Positions 34,754 through 41,881 of a DNA stretch of 62,475 nt are shown in pieces. The notes beneath the pieces were generated by a model, which saw only the letters and a list, made by a program, of their open reading frames with translations, searched no databases and was not told where the DNA came from. Numbering within the stretch: the first letter of the stretch is position 1; each line of letters starts with the position of its first letter. The position numbers were made by a program, and so were the translations under genes. The DNA comes from a virus. The stretch is from IMG/VR virus record IMGVR_UViG_3300042539_000900, positions 1-62,475 of that record; one strand, given 5' to 3'.

Positions 34754-35721
34754 AGATCTTTACCTTTTTGAATATACCAGTCTGCGAACAGTTCCATAAT
34801 AGCCTCTGGACTTACATTATGAACACAAGAAAATCCATTCTCAGTTTCATCACACATTTTTGGCCAAAATCCCATAGTAGTTCCTGGACCTTCAGGAAAC
34901 TTATTTTCTGCACTATAATTTTTAGGCTTTACGCATTGATAGTTTCCACAATGAATAGCTGGCTTTATAGTTTTATGCCAGCCACTGTGATAATACTCAG
35001 GACTATCATAATGTGCAGGGAATACTGATGGAATTGTAATAGTATCTACTCCAAGACCTGCCGCTACATGAGAGTGTATACCCATAGGCCCAATAAATAT
35101 ATGGCTATTGTTTAGCTTTCTCAAAGAATCTAATAACGACCCGTATTCTACGTCTCTACCTAGTAGCGATATTTTAGCACTAACTTTATTTTGCTCTAAA
35201 AAGTATTTTAACTTTGATAAAAACGTTAAGCGCATAGCTTCATTTTTAGTTTTTCTATTCCAATCTAGCGGCCCAACAGTTGAGATTACTATATGATCGC
35301 TAGGTAAGTTTTTTTGGCTGCCAACATTAAAACTAGTTTCAGTATCCCAAAAATCTGTTTCTCCATGTTTTGTAAATAGAGAAGCTGATTGACTACGAAC
35401 TATTCCAATATCACCAAACCAAGCATGTTGCTCAATTATCTCGTTAAATTCTATAGGTTTATCAGATCCGAATAGCTTTACGCTTGGGCCATTTACAGTA
35501 CGTACTATTTGCCCTACACCAGCTATTCCTTGCTGTAGCGATAGAACCTGTAAAATATCAATATTTTCTTGTTCACCTTCAGAAGTTGTTGGTACTAGGT
35601 TTTCTCTAGTACAAAAGTAAATATTAGTATCAGGAAACTTTTGTTTATACAACCTAGCCGTATGAGTTCCTAGTATGCAGTCTCCAACTGCTTGAGAGTT
35701 GTATATTAGTACATTTTTCAT
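34741..35721 (-). CDS. GT9/heptosyltransferase-like protein
   Basis: 326 residues. Begins KNVLIYNSQAVGDCILGTHT (family: G-D-x-x-L-x-T-P), then YKQKFPDTNIYF, and near residue 220 has FIGPMGIHSHVAAGLGVDTI (family: D-S-x-x-x-H-L-A-A-A-L-G-V). GT9 enzymes include ADP-heptose:LPS heptosyltransferases. This is notable because the phage also encodes HldA- and HldC-like steps. The C-terminal 80 residues contain six cysteines and are unusual for the family. Donor specificity is inference. Confidence 0.75.
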   Translation of the reverse strand: MKNVLIYNSQAVGDCILGTHTARLYKQKFPDTNIYFCTRENLVPTTSEGEQENIDILQVLSLQQGIAGVGQIVRTVNGPSVKLFGSDKPIEFNEIIEQHAWFGDIGIVRSQSASLFTKHGETDFWDTETSFNVGSQKNLPSDHIVISTVGPLDWNRKTKNEAMRLTFLSKLKYFLEQNKVSAKISLLGRDVEYGSLLDSLRKLNNSHIFIGPMGIHSHVAAGLGVDTITIPSVFPAHYDSPEYYHSGWHKTIKPAIHCGNYQCVKPKNYSAENKFPEGPGTTMGFWPKMCDETENGFSCVHNVSPEAIMELFADWYIQKGKDLWNR

Positions 35722-35730
35722 ATATTTTCC

Positions 35731-36768
35731 TTATGCGTTAAACAGCTTGTCAGTCCAAGTCTTAGGAGTTTGATCTGTAATAATTTCTAGCTCTAAGTGA
35801 TACTTAAAATCTCTATTAGGCTGATCTTTCATCCAATGCACTGTGTCTCTAATAGTATCGTCTGTGGAATTATTAGTAGCATAGTTTAGCACGCTTTTAG
35901 CTTTTGCAGTAGAAACCCAAGCATCTTTTACTTCTCTAGGTCTCTCAGGCAAATGAGTTATATTAGGATCAACATTAAAGTATCTACTAACTTTAACTGC
36001 TAGTTCTTTTACCGTTATCTCAGTTCCATCATCTGGACCTATATTAAACACTTCTCCAGACTTAATAGCATCTCTAGTGTTATAAGCTGTTACATAAGCC
36101 GCTACACAATCAGTAACGTGTGAGAACGAACGTTTTTGTGATCCGTCACCGTATATGTATATTGGTTTACTACGTTTTAACTGATTAGCAAAAATGCTCA
36201 TAACATTTCTAAATGGATCGCTATAGCACTGATGCGGGCCGCATACGTTGTGCGGAACCATTGTAATAATCTTAATGCCATATATGTCACTCATTAGTTT
36301 TAAGTGCTGTTCTGCGTGTAGCTTAGCAAGACCATACGGATCAATAGGAGTTGGAATAGTTTCATCTTCAATAAATGGAGGTTGTTGTGCTCCGTATCTA
36401 GCCATAGAACTAGTATTAATAAAGGTTGCAACTTTGTTTGCACAAGCGGCGCTGGCTACAGAAGCAGTCCCCGCATATATATTTTCAACTATTGTTTTAG
36501 GTGCAAATACGCTTAATCCTTCATGCGCTAGCGCTGCACAATGAATAACGGCTTCTGGTTTATGAAACTTAAAAACTTCTGATAACTTAGCTGTATTTAG
36601 AATATCTATATTATAGTAGTAAAAAGTTCTGCCCTGTTCAGGCATGTTAGAAGCATAACCACCAATTAGATTGTCAACTCCAATTACTGTGTATCCAAGT
36701 TCAATAAACTTGTAGCAAAGATGACTTCCAATAAGACCAGCACTTCCAGTAATTACTATGCTTTTCAT
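35731..36768 (-). CDS. NAD-dependent sugar epimerase/dehydratase (extended SDR)
   Basis: 345 residues. Rossmann GSAGLIGSHLC at the N-terminus, NTSSMARYG (catalytic Ser region), Y-G-L-A-K (Tyr-x-x-x-Lys) near residue 147, GDGSQKRSFSHVTD and VFNIGPDDGTEITVKEL. This matches UDP-glucose 4-epimerase-like and related nucleotide-sugar enzymes. It presumably supplies a sugar for the transferases around it. The exact reaction (4-epimerase, dehydratase or uronate epimerase) cannot be told. Confidence 0.9.
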   Translation of the reverse strand: MKSIVITGSAGLIGSHLCYKFIELGYTVIGVDNLIGGYASNMPEQGRTFYYYNIDILNTAKLSEVFKFHKPEAVIHCAALAHEGLSVFAPKTIVENIYAGTASVASAACANKVATFINTSSMARYGAQQPPFIEDETIPTPIDPYGLAKLHAEQHLKLMSDIYGIKIITMVPHNVCGPHQCYSDPFRNVMSIFANQLKRSKPIYIYGDGSQKRSFSHVTDCVAAYVTAYNTRDAIKSGEVFNIGPDDGTEITVKELAVKVSRYFNVDPNITHLPERPREVKDAWVSTAKAKSVLNYATNNSTDDTIRDTVHWMKDQPNRDFKYHLELEIITDQTPKTWTDKLFNA

Positions 36769-37274
36769 GGCTTTTCACCATACACACAAAAGCTAAATGC
36801 GGAATCTCTTTGAGACGCAAACACATTTTTAAAACCTAGTACAAAACGTAAATAATATTCTATTTGCTGAGGAGTAAAGTTATTCACATGTCTTTTAGTA
36901 GGCATGAATATAGTATCCCAATATTCACAATCTGTATGAGGTAAATATAAAAATAATACACCGCCTGATACGAGAGAGTTCTTCCAATATGCTAGTGTTT
37001 CTTCCCAATTTTCAATATGTTCTAAACAGTGAGAAGAAAATATATATTCTAGATTACCTGATTCTGGTAGGTTATTAGCGTGCCATTCATCTGGTAAATC
37101 TAAATCTACTAGTAACGCTCCTGGATACGCCCATTCTGGTTTTTTACAACCTACATCTACTCCTAGACTTTTGTCTTTTAGCACATGCTTAGCTACTGGC
37201 AATATAAACTGAGCATGGTTTCCCTGACTTATATAATCAGGATAGTTTTTGCTTTGAAAATTATTTAGTTTCAT
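36765..37274 (-). CDS. Class I SAM-dependent methyltransferase
   Basis: 169 residues. LGVDVGCKKP and LLVDLDLPDEW form the SAM-binding motif I/II pair, then YIFSSHCLEHIENWEETLAYW and GGVLFLYLPH are typical of methyltransferase type 11 proteins. It lies in the glycan cluster and shares overlaps with the epimerase and the next methyltransferase, so a sugar O- or N-methylation role is likely. Confidence 0.82.
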   Translation of the reverse strand: MKLNNFQSKNYPDYISQGNHAQFILPVAKHVLKDKSLGVDVGCKKPEWAYPGALLVDLDLPDEWHANNLPESGNLEYIFSSHCLEHIENWEETLAYWKNSLVSGGVLFLYLPHTDCEYWDTIFMPTKRHVNNFTPQQIEYYLRFVLGFKNVFASQRDSAFSFCVYGEKP

Positions 37275-37834
37275 TATAATACCTTTGCTAATACTACGTA
37301 CCCTTGTTCAGTCCATGTCATAGGCCAAGACTGCACTAATTCAATAAGTCCTTGTTCTTCTAGTTTGCTTATAGCTTTATGAATTCCATTAGAGTGATTT
37401 TCTATTACATCATCGTAAGCTAACCATTTAGCGCCTTTTTCTATTGATAGCATACTGTCAGACATAGTAGCTTCATATGTATGCTCTCCATCAATAAAAG
37501 CTATATCTACTGCTGGAATATTCCAATCTCTTGCTACTTGATGAGTTGAATTAGCTAGTAACCATTCTACTGTAGCATCTGAGAAAGTTTCTTTCGTTGC
37601 GTGCAAGGCTTTTTCTGTATCTGCATGATAGTTTATATCAATTATATACAAAGTTTTTATACCAGACTGTAGCCAGGTGGCTGCGCTATATCCAATATTA
37701 AAACCTATTTCTAACATAGAGCTAGCTTTTGTTATTGATATAATACTATTAGCTACTGTTATGCAGTCTATAGTAGACCAATATCCTTCTGAACTAGTAA
37801 AGTGTCTTAAGTGATCGTATTGTAGTTTATACAT
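37274..37834 (-). CDS. SAM-dependent O-methyltransferase (methyltransferase_24 type)
   Basis: 186 residues. SSMLEIGFNIGYSAATWL is motif I, LYIIDINYHADTEK motif II, and DIAFIDGEHTYEATMSD contains the metal-linked D-G-x-H-x-Y found in class I small-molecule O-methyltransferases. It probably modifies a sugar in the same pathway as its neighbours. It overlaps the upstream gene by 8 bases and the downstream by one. Confidence 0.85.
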   Translation of the reverse strand: MYKLQYDHLRHFTSSEGYWSTIDCITVANSIISITKASSMLEIGFNIGYSAATWLQSGIKTLYIIDINYHADTEKALHATKETFSDATVEWLLANSTHQVARDWNIPAVDIAFIDGEHTYEATMSDSMLSIEKGAKWLAYDDVIENHSNGIHKAISKLEEQGLIELVQSWPMTWTEQGYVVLAKVL

Positions 37835-38528
37835 TTATATTCTCCCATATTTGATTCCAGTTTACTAGCGGAGTATGGTGCTTGTCTGTCATATGACTTG
37901 CTACTCCCGGTAATGGGTTAATACATGGAACTTTTGAGTATATTTCTTCAAATACTTTATCGTTACTAGTTGGAGCTGCTTCTTTTAGCGCACTCATATA
38001 AGTTAACCATGTTTTACCTTTTGCTATTGCAGTCATTGTGCCACTGTCTATAGTTCTCCAATGCCTATCTTTCCCTACTAATACGTTACAAGGTTTTGGA
38101 GGATTATATCTATCTGGATAATCATAGGGAACTGCAAAATAGTTCCATGAAAATAAAGTATCCCGAAGCACATTTAGTGCGTCGGGAGTATGTAGATAAT
38201 CATCCTCTACAATATAGTGTAACTCTTCTGGAAATTGTTCTGAGAATTGTGCTAGTGCTTCTACTAGAGTTACTGTGTGCTGGTGAAATTCCCAAGAATG
38301 ATTAGGAACTGAAACTTTTACAATTTCTGTTTTACTATTGGCATATAACCAATTTAAAGTATCTGAAGATAAAGAATCTTCAATTAAGATTACTTTATCT
38401 TCAGATGAAATACTATTTTGAATTGACAACCAGCATTTTTTCAGTATAATTGTTTTATTAATATTATTAAAACGAGTTACGTAGGAAATAGTATTTTGTT
38501 TTTCGCAAGCTCTAAAGTAAATTAGCAT
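37827..38528 (-). CDS. Glycosyltransferase-like protein (GT-A, EDD motif)
   Basis: 233 residues from ATG 38528. A GTG at 38573 is possible, but GGAT lies 6 bases before the ATG. VILIEDSLSSDTLNWLY and YIVEDDYLHTPDALNVL (E-D-D in the D-x-D place) suggest a GT-A transferase. GVASHMTDKHHTPLVNW closes the protein. It is at the head of the leftward glycan run and has its own promoter at 38586-38614. The family assignment is moderate. Confidence 0.65.
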   Translation of the reverse strand: MLIYFRACEKQNTISYVTRFNNINKTIILKKCWLSIQNSISSEDKVILIEDSLSSDTLNWLYANSKTEIVKVSVPNHSWEFHQHTVTLVEALAQFSEQFPEELHYIVEDDYLHTPDALNVLRDTLFSWNYFAVPYDYPDRYNPPKPCNVLVGKDRHWRTIDSGTMTAIAKGKTWLTYMSALKEAAPTSNDKVFEEIYSKVPCINPLPGVASHMTDKHHTPLVNWNQIWENINV

Positions 38529-38585
38529 ATAATATCCGATATAAAAACTAGTGCTAAAAGTTAAATAAAGCACTTTCTTAATATA

Positions 38586-38614
38586 AGAATATATAACTTA
38601 CTCCTATAATGCAA
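38586..38614 (-). promoter_or_regulatory. Leftward promoter of the glycan cluster
   Basis: Minus strand: TTGCAT (38614-38609), 17-base spacer, TATTCT (38591-38586). It sits between the bS21-like gene stop and the first glycan gene; a GTGCT/AGCAC hairpin follows in the leader. Confidence 0.55.
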
Positions 38615-38622
38615 GCTTAATT

Positions 38623-38880
38623 TTACTTTTTTTGCTTAAAGGGTTTTGGTTTAGGTTTTACTATAGGCAATTCTTTAGCTAAGTGTTCCATTCTAAGGCG
38701 CTGTTTTTTTGCTACTCTTAAAGTTCCTTGAACTTTTTCTTCTCTTTTTCTTTGGCCTTTACTTTTAAAGAACTCTCGTTCTTTAAGTTCCTGATAGAGA
38801 CCTTCTCTGCTCAATTTTCTCATTAAAGCTTTATAACTTCTAAGAGCATCTCCACCATATTTTTTTGTGTTTACTTGCAT
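38623..38880 (-). CDS. rpsU: Ribosomal protein bS21 homologue
   Basis: 85 residues from ATG 38880, chosen because AGG lies 6 bases upstream; the ATG at 38904 has no ribosome site. The pattern GGDALRSYKALMRKLSREG, then L-K-E-R-E-F-F-K-S-K-G-Q-R-K-R-E-E-K, is the bS21 signature (A-L-x-x-F-K-x-x...R-x-R-E-F-Y-E-K-P-x-x-x-R-x-R). The basic tail is longer than in E. coli bS21 (71 residues). bS21 sits on the 30S subunit near the anti-Shine-Dalgarno, so a phage copy could bias initiation to phage mRNA. Confidence 0.85.
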   Translation of the reverse strand: MQVNTKKYGGDALRSYKALMRKLSREGLYQELKEREFFKSKGQRKREEKVQGTLRVAKKQRLRMEHLAKELPIVKPKPKPFKQKK

Positions 38881-39119
38881 ACTATACCTGAATTCTTTAC
38901 CCATTGTAAAATTTTTGTGAAATCGTGTTTTCCGTTTAGCGCATAACCAAACTTGTCATTTTTTATTAAAAAGAAACTAGGAGTACTAATGCTATCTAAA
39001 TAGTTTTTAGCTTCTTCTACTGTAATAGCGTCTGCTTCATAACCAAGTTGTTTTAACTCGGTTACCTGTTTGTTTACGTATTTTTCCGTAACACTATTGT
39101 ATACGCCTATTATTTTCAT
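38871..39119 (-). CDS. Thioredoxin-fold protein without redox cysteines
   Basis: 82 residues. MKIIGVYNS and the cis-proline segment ISTPSFFLI give a thioredoxin/glutaredoxin fold outline, but the C-x-x-C position reads SVTEKY, so no dithiol chemistry is expected. The only cysteine is at the extreme C-terminus. It is the first gene of the leftward operon and is coupled to bS21 by a 10-base overlap. It may be a structural or regulatory partner. A consensus promoter lies directly upstream. Confidence 0.65.
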   Translation of the reverse strand: MKIIGVYNSVTEKYVNKQVTELKQLGYEADAITVEEAKNYLDSISTPSFFLIKNDKFGYALNGKHDFTKILQWVKNSGIVCK

Positions 39120-39137
39120 ATTCCACCTCTAAAATAA

Positions 39138-39165
39138 ATTATACACTAAAGCCTAGCAAAGTCAA
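39138..39165 (-). promoter_or_regulatory. Leftward consensus promoter in the divergent region
   Basis: Minus strand: TTGACT (39165-39160), 16-base spacer, TATAAT (39143-39138). It drives the thioredoxin-fold and bS21 genes and probably, by readthrough, the glycan cluster. AGAGGTGG precedes the ATG at 39119. Confidence 0.82.
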
Positions 39166-39257
39166 AACAAAAATTAAATAGAATAATAATATACATATCC
39201 TAAAACGAATAAATTTAGAATATTGGTAGCTAAGCAGCATTAACTATAAAATTATTA

Positions 39258-39286
39258 TTGATTATTGCTATTTTAAAGTCTATATT
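39258..39286 (+). promoter_or_regulatory. Rightward promoter in the divergent region
   Basis: TTGATT (39258-39263), 17-base spacer, TATATT (39281-39286), 63 bases before ATG 39349. The whole 229-base gap 39120-39348 is very AT-rich and holds only the two divergent promoters that I can support; an origin here is possible but not shown. Confidence 0.6.
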
Positions 39287-39348
39287 TAACTTAACAACCA
39301 ATAAATATTGTTGTTATTAATTACAGATTTAGCAGAATAAGGTAACAA

Positions 39349-39672
39349 ATGAAACTAACAGCTTTTGATATTGAATTTTTTGAAATTGCTTTACAGTTAA
39401 AAAATCAAATGTCTCAACCCATTATCGACTCTATTAAGAAAACTCTACTAAAATTAAATAATCCAACTTATTACTCTAAACATACTTGTAAACATCCTGC
39501 AAATAAGCATGGATATTACAATAATAAAACTATTAATCCAATTCTTATTTCTATTAACGAAATGCTTAATATTATTAAAGAAGATTCTTCTTTAGAGCAT
39601 AAAAAAACTAAGCTTCAAGTTTCTTATTCTTGGGCCTTTAATAATTATCCTTATTTTTCTAGCTTAGTATAA
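39349..39672 (+). CDS. Hypothetical protein
   Basis: 107 residues, not recognised. Mainly helical with a Cys/His-containing middle (SKHTCKHPANKHGYY) that could bind metal. No membrane segment. First rightward gene after the divergent promoter region, ahead of its own strong promoter-separated neighbour. Early host-takeover genes often occupy such a position, but there is no motif to support a function. Confidence 0.7.
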   Translation: MKLTAFDIEFFEIALQLKNQMSQPIIDSIKKTLLKLNNPTYYSKHTCKHPANKHGYYNNKTINPILISINEMLNIIKEDSSLEHKKTKLQVSYSWAFNNYPYFSSLV

Positions 39673-39707
39673 TATACACTTATATTTAAATTTATAAAAA
39701 ATTCCTT

Positions 39708-39735
39708 TTGACTATTAGGTCTTATCTGCTATAAT
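39708..39735 (+). promoter_or_regulatory. Strong rightward promoter with extended -10
   Basis: TTGACT (39708-39713), 16-base spacer, TATAAT (39730-39735) preceded by TGC. Same design as 9653-9680. An inverted repeat TAATAGTA/TACTATTA (39732-39739, 39751-39758) overlaps the -10 and could be an operator or leader hairpin. Confidence 0.85.
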
Positions 39736-39774
39736 AGTATTATTAAGCATTACTATTATATCAGGAGATATTAA

Positions 39775-40092
39775 TTGGAAGAGATTCAGTATATAAAAAG
39801 AGAAATAGACGATATATCTAAGAGACTTCAGTCTGCTGAATCAGCCATATTAGTTGCTGATGCTTTAAGAGCAGAAAGACATCAGTACATGATAGATAGA
39901 TTTGAAAGATTAGAGCAAAGAATATCTACGTTAGAATCTAAAATAGCAAAAGATATGGAATTACTACTATCTAGAATCACTGAGTTACAAGATTTGGCTT
40001 CTCAAGGAAAAACAAGTTTAAAAACTCTATGGGTTTTAGGTGGGATGGTAGCAGGAGCATTAGCTTTATTAGCAGCATGGTTTAAGGGATAG
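39775..40092 (+). CDS. Coiled-coil protein with C-terminal membrane anchor (XhlA-like)
   Basis: 105 residues from a TTG start with AGGAG 7 bases upstream. Residues 1-75 form a heptad-type coiled coil (IKREIDDISKRLQSAE, IESRITELQDL). Residues 82-104 are one membrane helix (LWVLGGMVAGALALLAAWF) ending KG. This is the plan of the XhlA/haemolysin-type phage membrane proteins associated with lysis cassettes, though also of other membrane-anchored coiled coils. It is the first gene after a strong promoter, far from the spanins. Confidence 0.7.
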   Translation: MEEIQYIKREIDDISKRLQSAESAILVADALRAERHQYMIDRFERLEQRISTLESKIAKDMELLLSRITELQDLASQGKTSLKTLWVLGGMVAGALALLAAWFKG

Positions 40093-40093
40093 T

Positions 40094-40492
40094 ATGATTT
40101 CTAATAAATTAAGAGAGTATATTAAAGAGGTGCTATCTTCTAGGCCTTTAGACATATACTCAGAAGAAGAAGAAACTGTAAGCCATTCTGCATATGAATT
40201 ATTAACTTCAAGAAAAGATGTTAGTTATATTAAAGATGAAGATGACTACTTTGATGAAGAAGGCAATGATTTAACAAAAACAATAGGCAGTGCTAATTTA
40301 TTTGTAGCTGCTACTTTAGTATGTAAAGAATCAACTGATAAATATTATACATCAGACTTAACTGATGAAGAAAAAATTTCATTCGATAACGAATGGGAGA
40401 ATTTCTTGCAAAGTCTAATAGACGAAAGATTTATGCGAGAAATAAAACTAGTAGCTCAAAGTAAAATTAAGCTAATAGTTAATAACGAGTGA
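40094..40492 (+). CDS. Acidic hypothetical protein
   Basis: 132 residues, acidic (EEEETVSH, KDEDDYFDEEGND) and predicted mostly helical. Not recognised. It follows the coiled-coil membrane protein by one base and precedes the Hsp20 gene, whose leader hairpin begins at its TGA stop. It might be a small regulatory or anti-host protein; the sequence gives no direct clue. Confidence 0.7.
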   Translation: MISNKLREYIKEVLSSRPLDIYSEEEETVSHSAYELLTSRKDVSYIKDEDDYFDEEGNDLTKTIGSANLFVAATLVCKESTDKYYTSDLTDEEKISFDNEWENFLQSLIDERFMREIKLVAQSKIKLIVNNE

Positions 40493-40542
40493 GCTGCCTT
40501 TTAGGGGCTCAAAAATTCTTGCTTGTGAAAAGGAGAAAAAAT
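40490..40542 (+). promoter_or_regulatory. ROSE-like RNA thermometer in the Hsp20 leader
   Basis: Two hairpins fill the 50-base leader. Hairpin I: GAGC (40491-40494) with GCTC (40507-40510) plus CCT/AGG. Hairpin II (40516-40537): TTCTT-G-CTT pairs with AAGGAGAA, with G40521 left unpaired and U-G at the centre, closing on the Shine-Dalgarno AGGAG. The UUGCU anti-Shine-Dalgarno with a bulged G is the hallmark of ROSE thermometers, which open on heating and control small heat-shock genes of proteobacteria. Confidence 0.65.
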
Positions 40543-41028
40543 ATGACAGGCGTACAACAACTATTCCCCAGAGCATCGTTTGTGGGATTCGATCATCTAC
40601 TAAATGAATTGGATAGCGCAGTTCGACATGCGAACGACCACTATCCCCCACACAATATTATAAGAACAGGCGAAAGCGATTATTTAATCGAGCTTGCAGT
40701 AGCCGGATTCCCAGCTGATGCGCTAACAATAGAAGTTAAAGATCGCACATTAACAATTACTGGCGATTTTGATACTAATAAGCGTGAATATATTCATCGT
40801 GGTATATCTACGAAGAAATTTAAACGTACTTTTAGGCTGTCTGAACATGTAAAAGTACACGGAGCAGATCTTAAAGATGGAGTATTGTCAGTTGAACTGA
40901 AATATGTAGTCCCAGAAGAAATGCGTTCTCGTCTTATCCCAATTGGAAAAAACGAGGAGATCTTAAATGACACACATAGCACTAACACTAAGCAACTATC
41001 TACACAGTCCAATCGCAGAATTGATTAA
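40543..41028 (+). CDS. Small heat-shock protein Hsp20 (IbpA-like)
   Basis: 161 residues from ATG 40543 (AAGGAG 7 bases before); an upstream frame from 40489 has no ribosome site. The alpha-crystallin core runs from YPPHNIIRTGESDYLIELAV to the G-x-L segment DGVLSVEL, with FKRTFRLSEHVKV in between, and the C-terminal I-x-I motif is in RLIPIGKN. Hsp20 holds unfolding proteins as oligomers. Phage copies are known in marine myoviruses. Its end overlaps the DUF1127 gene by 62 bases. Likely heat-controlled through the leader. Confidence 0.94.
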   Translation: MTGVQQLFPRASFVGFDHLLNELDSAVRHANDHYPPHNIIRTGESDYLIELAVAGFPADALTIEVKDRTLTITGDFDTNKREYIHRGISTKKFKRTFRLSEHVKVHGADLKDGVLSVELKYVVPEEMRSRLIPIGKNEEILNDTHSTNTKQLSTQSNRRID

Positions 41029-41221
41029 AATGATTCGCGCGCTATTTTCTAAAACTGTAAATGTTTTAGATGAAAGTAGCGAAGAATATATTAAACGCAG
41101 AGACATTAAAGTTACTATTAAACAATTAGAAGCTTTAAGCGATGAAGAACTAAGAGATGTAGGTATTTGTAGAGGCGATATCGAAGATATAGCTCATGGT
41201 AGAGTTGATCGTCGATGGTAA
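40967..41221 (+). CDS. DUF1127 (YjiS-like) protein
   Basis: 84 residues. The C-terminal 45 residues hold the DUF1127 signature: L-x-x-L-S-D-E-E-L-R-D-V-G-I-C-R-G-D-I. In host bacteria such small Arg-rich proteins affect RNA turnover, phosphate/carbon balance and stress. Here it overlaps the Hsp20 gene, with GAGGAG 7 bases before ATG. DUF1127 proteins are mainly proteobacterial, so this supports the host assignment and recent transfer from a bacterium. Confidence 0.85.
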   Translation: MTHIALTLSNYLHSPIAELIKMIRALFSKTVNVLDESSEEYIKRRDIKVTIKQLEALSDEELRDVGICRGDIEDIAHGRVDRRW

Positions 41222-41245
41222 ACGGGTAGTTACGTAATAAACTCG

Positions 41246-41268
41246 TGAGGGCCTACGGTTAGCCCTCA
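41246..41268 (+). promoter_or_regulatory. Intergenic stem-loop after DUF1127
   Basis: TGAGGGC (41246-41252) pairs with GCCCTCA (41262-41268) around a 9-base loop. No U tract follows, so it is more likely an mRNA stability or processing element than a terminator. Confidence 0.55.
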
Positions 41269-41298
41269 ACCAATCACACACAACACAGGAGATAGAAA

Positions 41299-41577
41299 AT
41301 GTCACACATTCCATATTATGGACAACCGGAATTTGTACCTACTCCCTGCGGTAACATCAAAAGGAGTAAGGATATGATTACTAATTACAAACAAATGCTA
41401 GAGCACAATAAGAAGTTTTGGGATTCTTTTATAGATCTAAAAACTGTAGGTTGGAACTCTTACAGCAAAGCTTTCAATGCTTATACTATGAACTTTTTTA
41501 AAGATCAAATAGCTACTATGGACGAAGCAGTAGAAAAGTCAGCTAAACTTATGAAAGGCAATACCAATGGCAAATAA
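41299..41577 (+). CDS. Phasin-like helical protein with two good starts
   Basis: 92 residues from 41299 (AGGAG 7 bases before) or 67 from the in-frame ATG 41374 (AAGGAG 7 bases before). The 25-residue leader is proline-rich with one Cys and unlike the rest. The core KKFWDSFIDLKTVGWNSYSKAF and MNFFKDQIATMDEAVEKSAKLM is amphipathic helix like phasins, which coat polyhydroxyalkanoate granules. Phasin membership is suggestive only. It sits with Hsp20 and DUF1127 and overlaps the next helical gene. Confidence 0.62.
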   Translation: MSHIPYYGQPEFVPTPCGNIKRSKDMITNYKQMLEHNKKFWDSFIDLKTVGWNSYSKAFNAYTMNFFKDQIATMDEAVEKSAKLMKGNTNGK

Positions 41578-41788
41578 GAATCCCTTTGAAATTCGTGCAG
41601 AGATCCTTCAGCTTGCAAAAGACTATATGGATCAGAGCTATCATATGAATATGACTTTCATGCAAAAAGCTATGGATGAAGGTAGAAAAACTTTTGAAGA
41701 GTATCAAGAAGCTGTAAAGATGTACTCTACTGAAGATCTTATGAGTAAAGCAAAAGAAATGTATTCTTTTGTGTCTACAAAAGATTAA
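41567..41788 (+). CDS. Small helical protein, phasin-like neighbour
   Basis: 73 residues. Starts NPFEIRAEILQLAKDYMDQ and continues as amphipathic helices with aromatic residues (EEYQEAVKMYS). Proteins opening with K-N-P-F-E-I-R-x-x-x-L are common in marine phages and have no known function. It overlaps the preceding gene by 11 bases and is ended by the terminator at 41818. It may partner the preceding protein. Confidence 0.75.
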   Translation: MANKNPFEIRAEILQLAKDYMDQSYHMNMTFMQKAMDEGRKTFEEYQEAVKMYSTEDLMSKAKEMYSFVSTKD

Positions 41789-41817
41789 TTATGAGCTTGT
41801 ATATATAAATTATAGTA

Positions 41818-41860
41818 AACCAAGGAGCGTATAATAACCTCCTTGGTTTTTAAATTTTTT
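41818..41860 (+). terminator. Intrinsic terminator after the stress module
   Basis: 10-bp stem AACCAAGGAG (41818-41827) / CTCCTTGGTT (41839-41848) with an 11-base loop, followed by TTTAAATTTTTT. It closes the Hsp20-DUF1127-phasin-like unit before the exonuclease gene. Confidence 0.9.
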
Positions 41861-41881
41861 AATTGCCAAATCTAGGACAAT

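Noticed and set aside
40489-40542. Hsp20 start at 40489
   Set aside because: This would place the Shine-Dalgarno and thermometer hairpins inside the gene; conserved Hsp20 sequence begins after ATG 40543.
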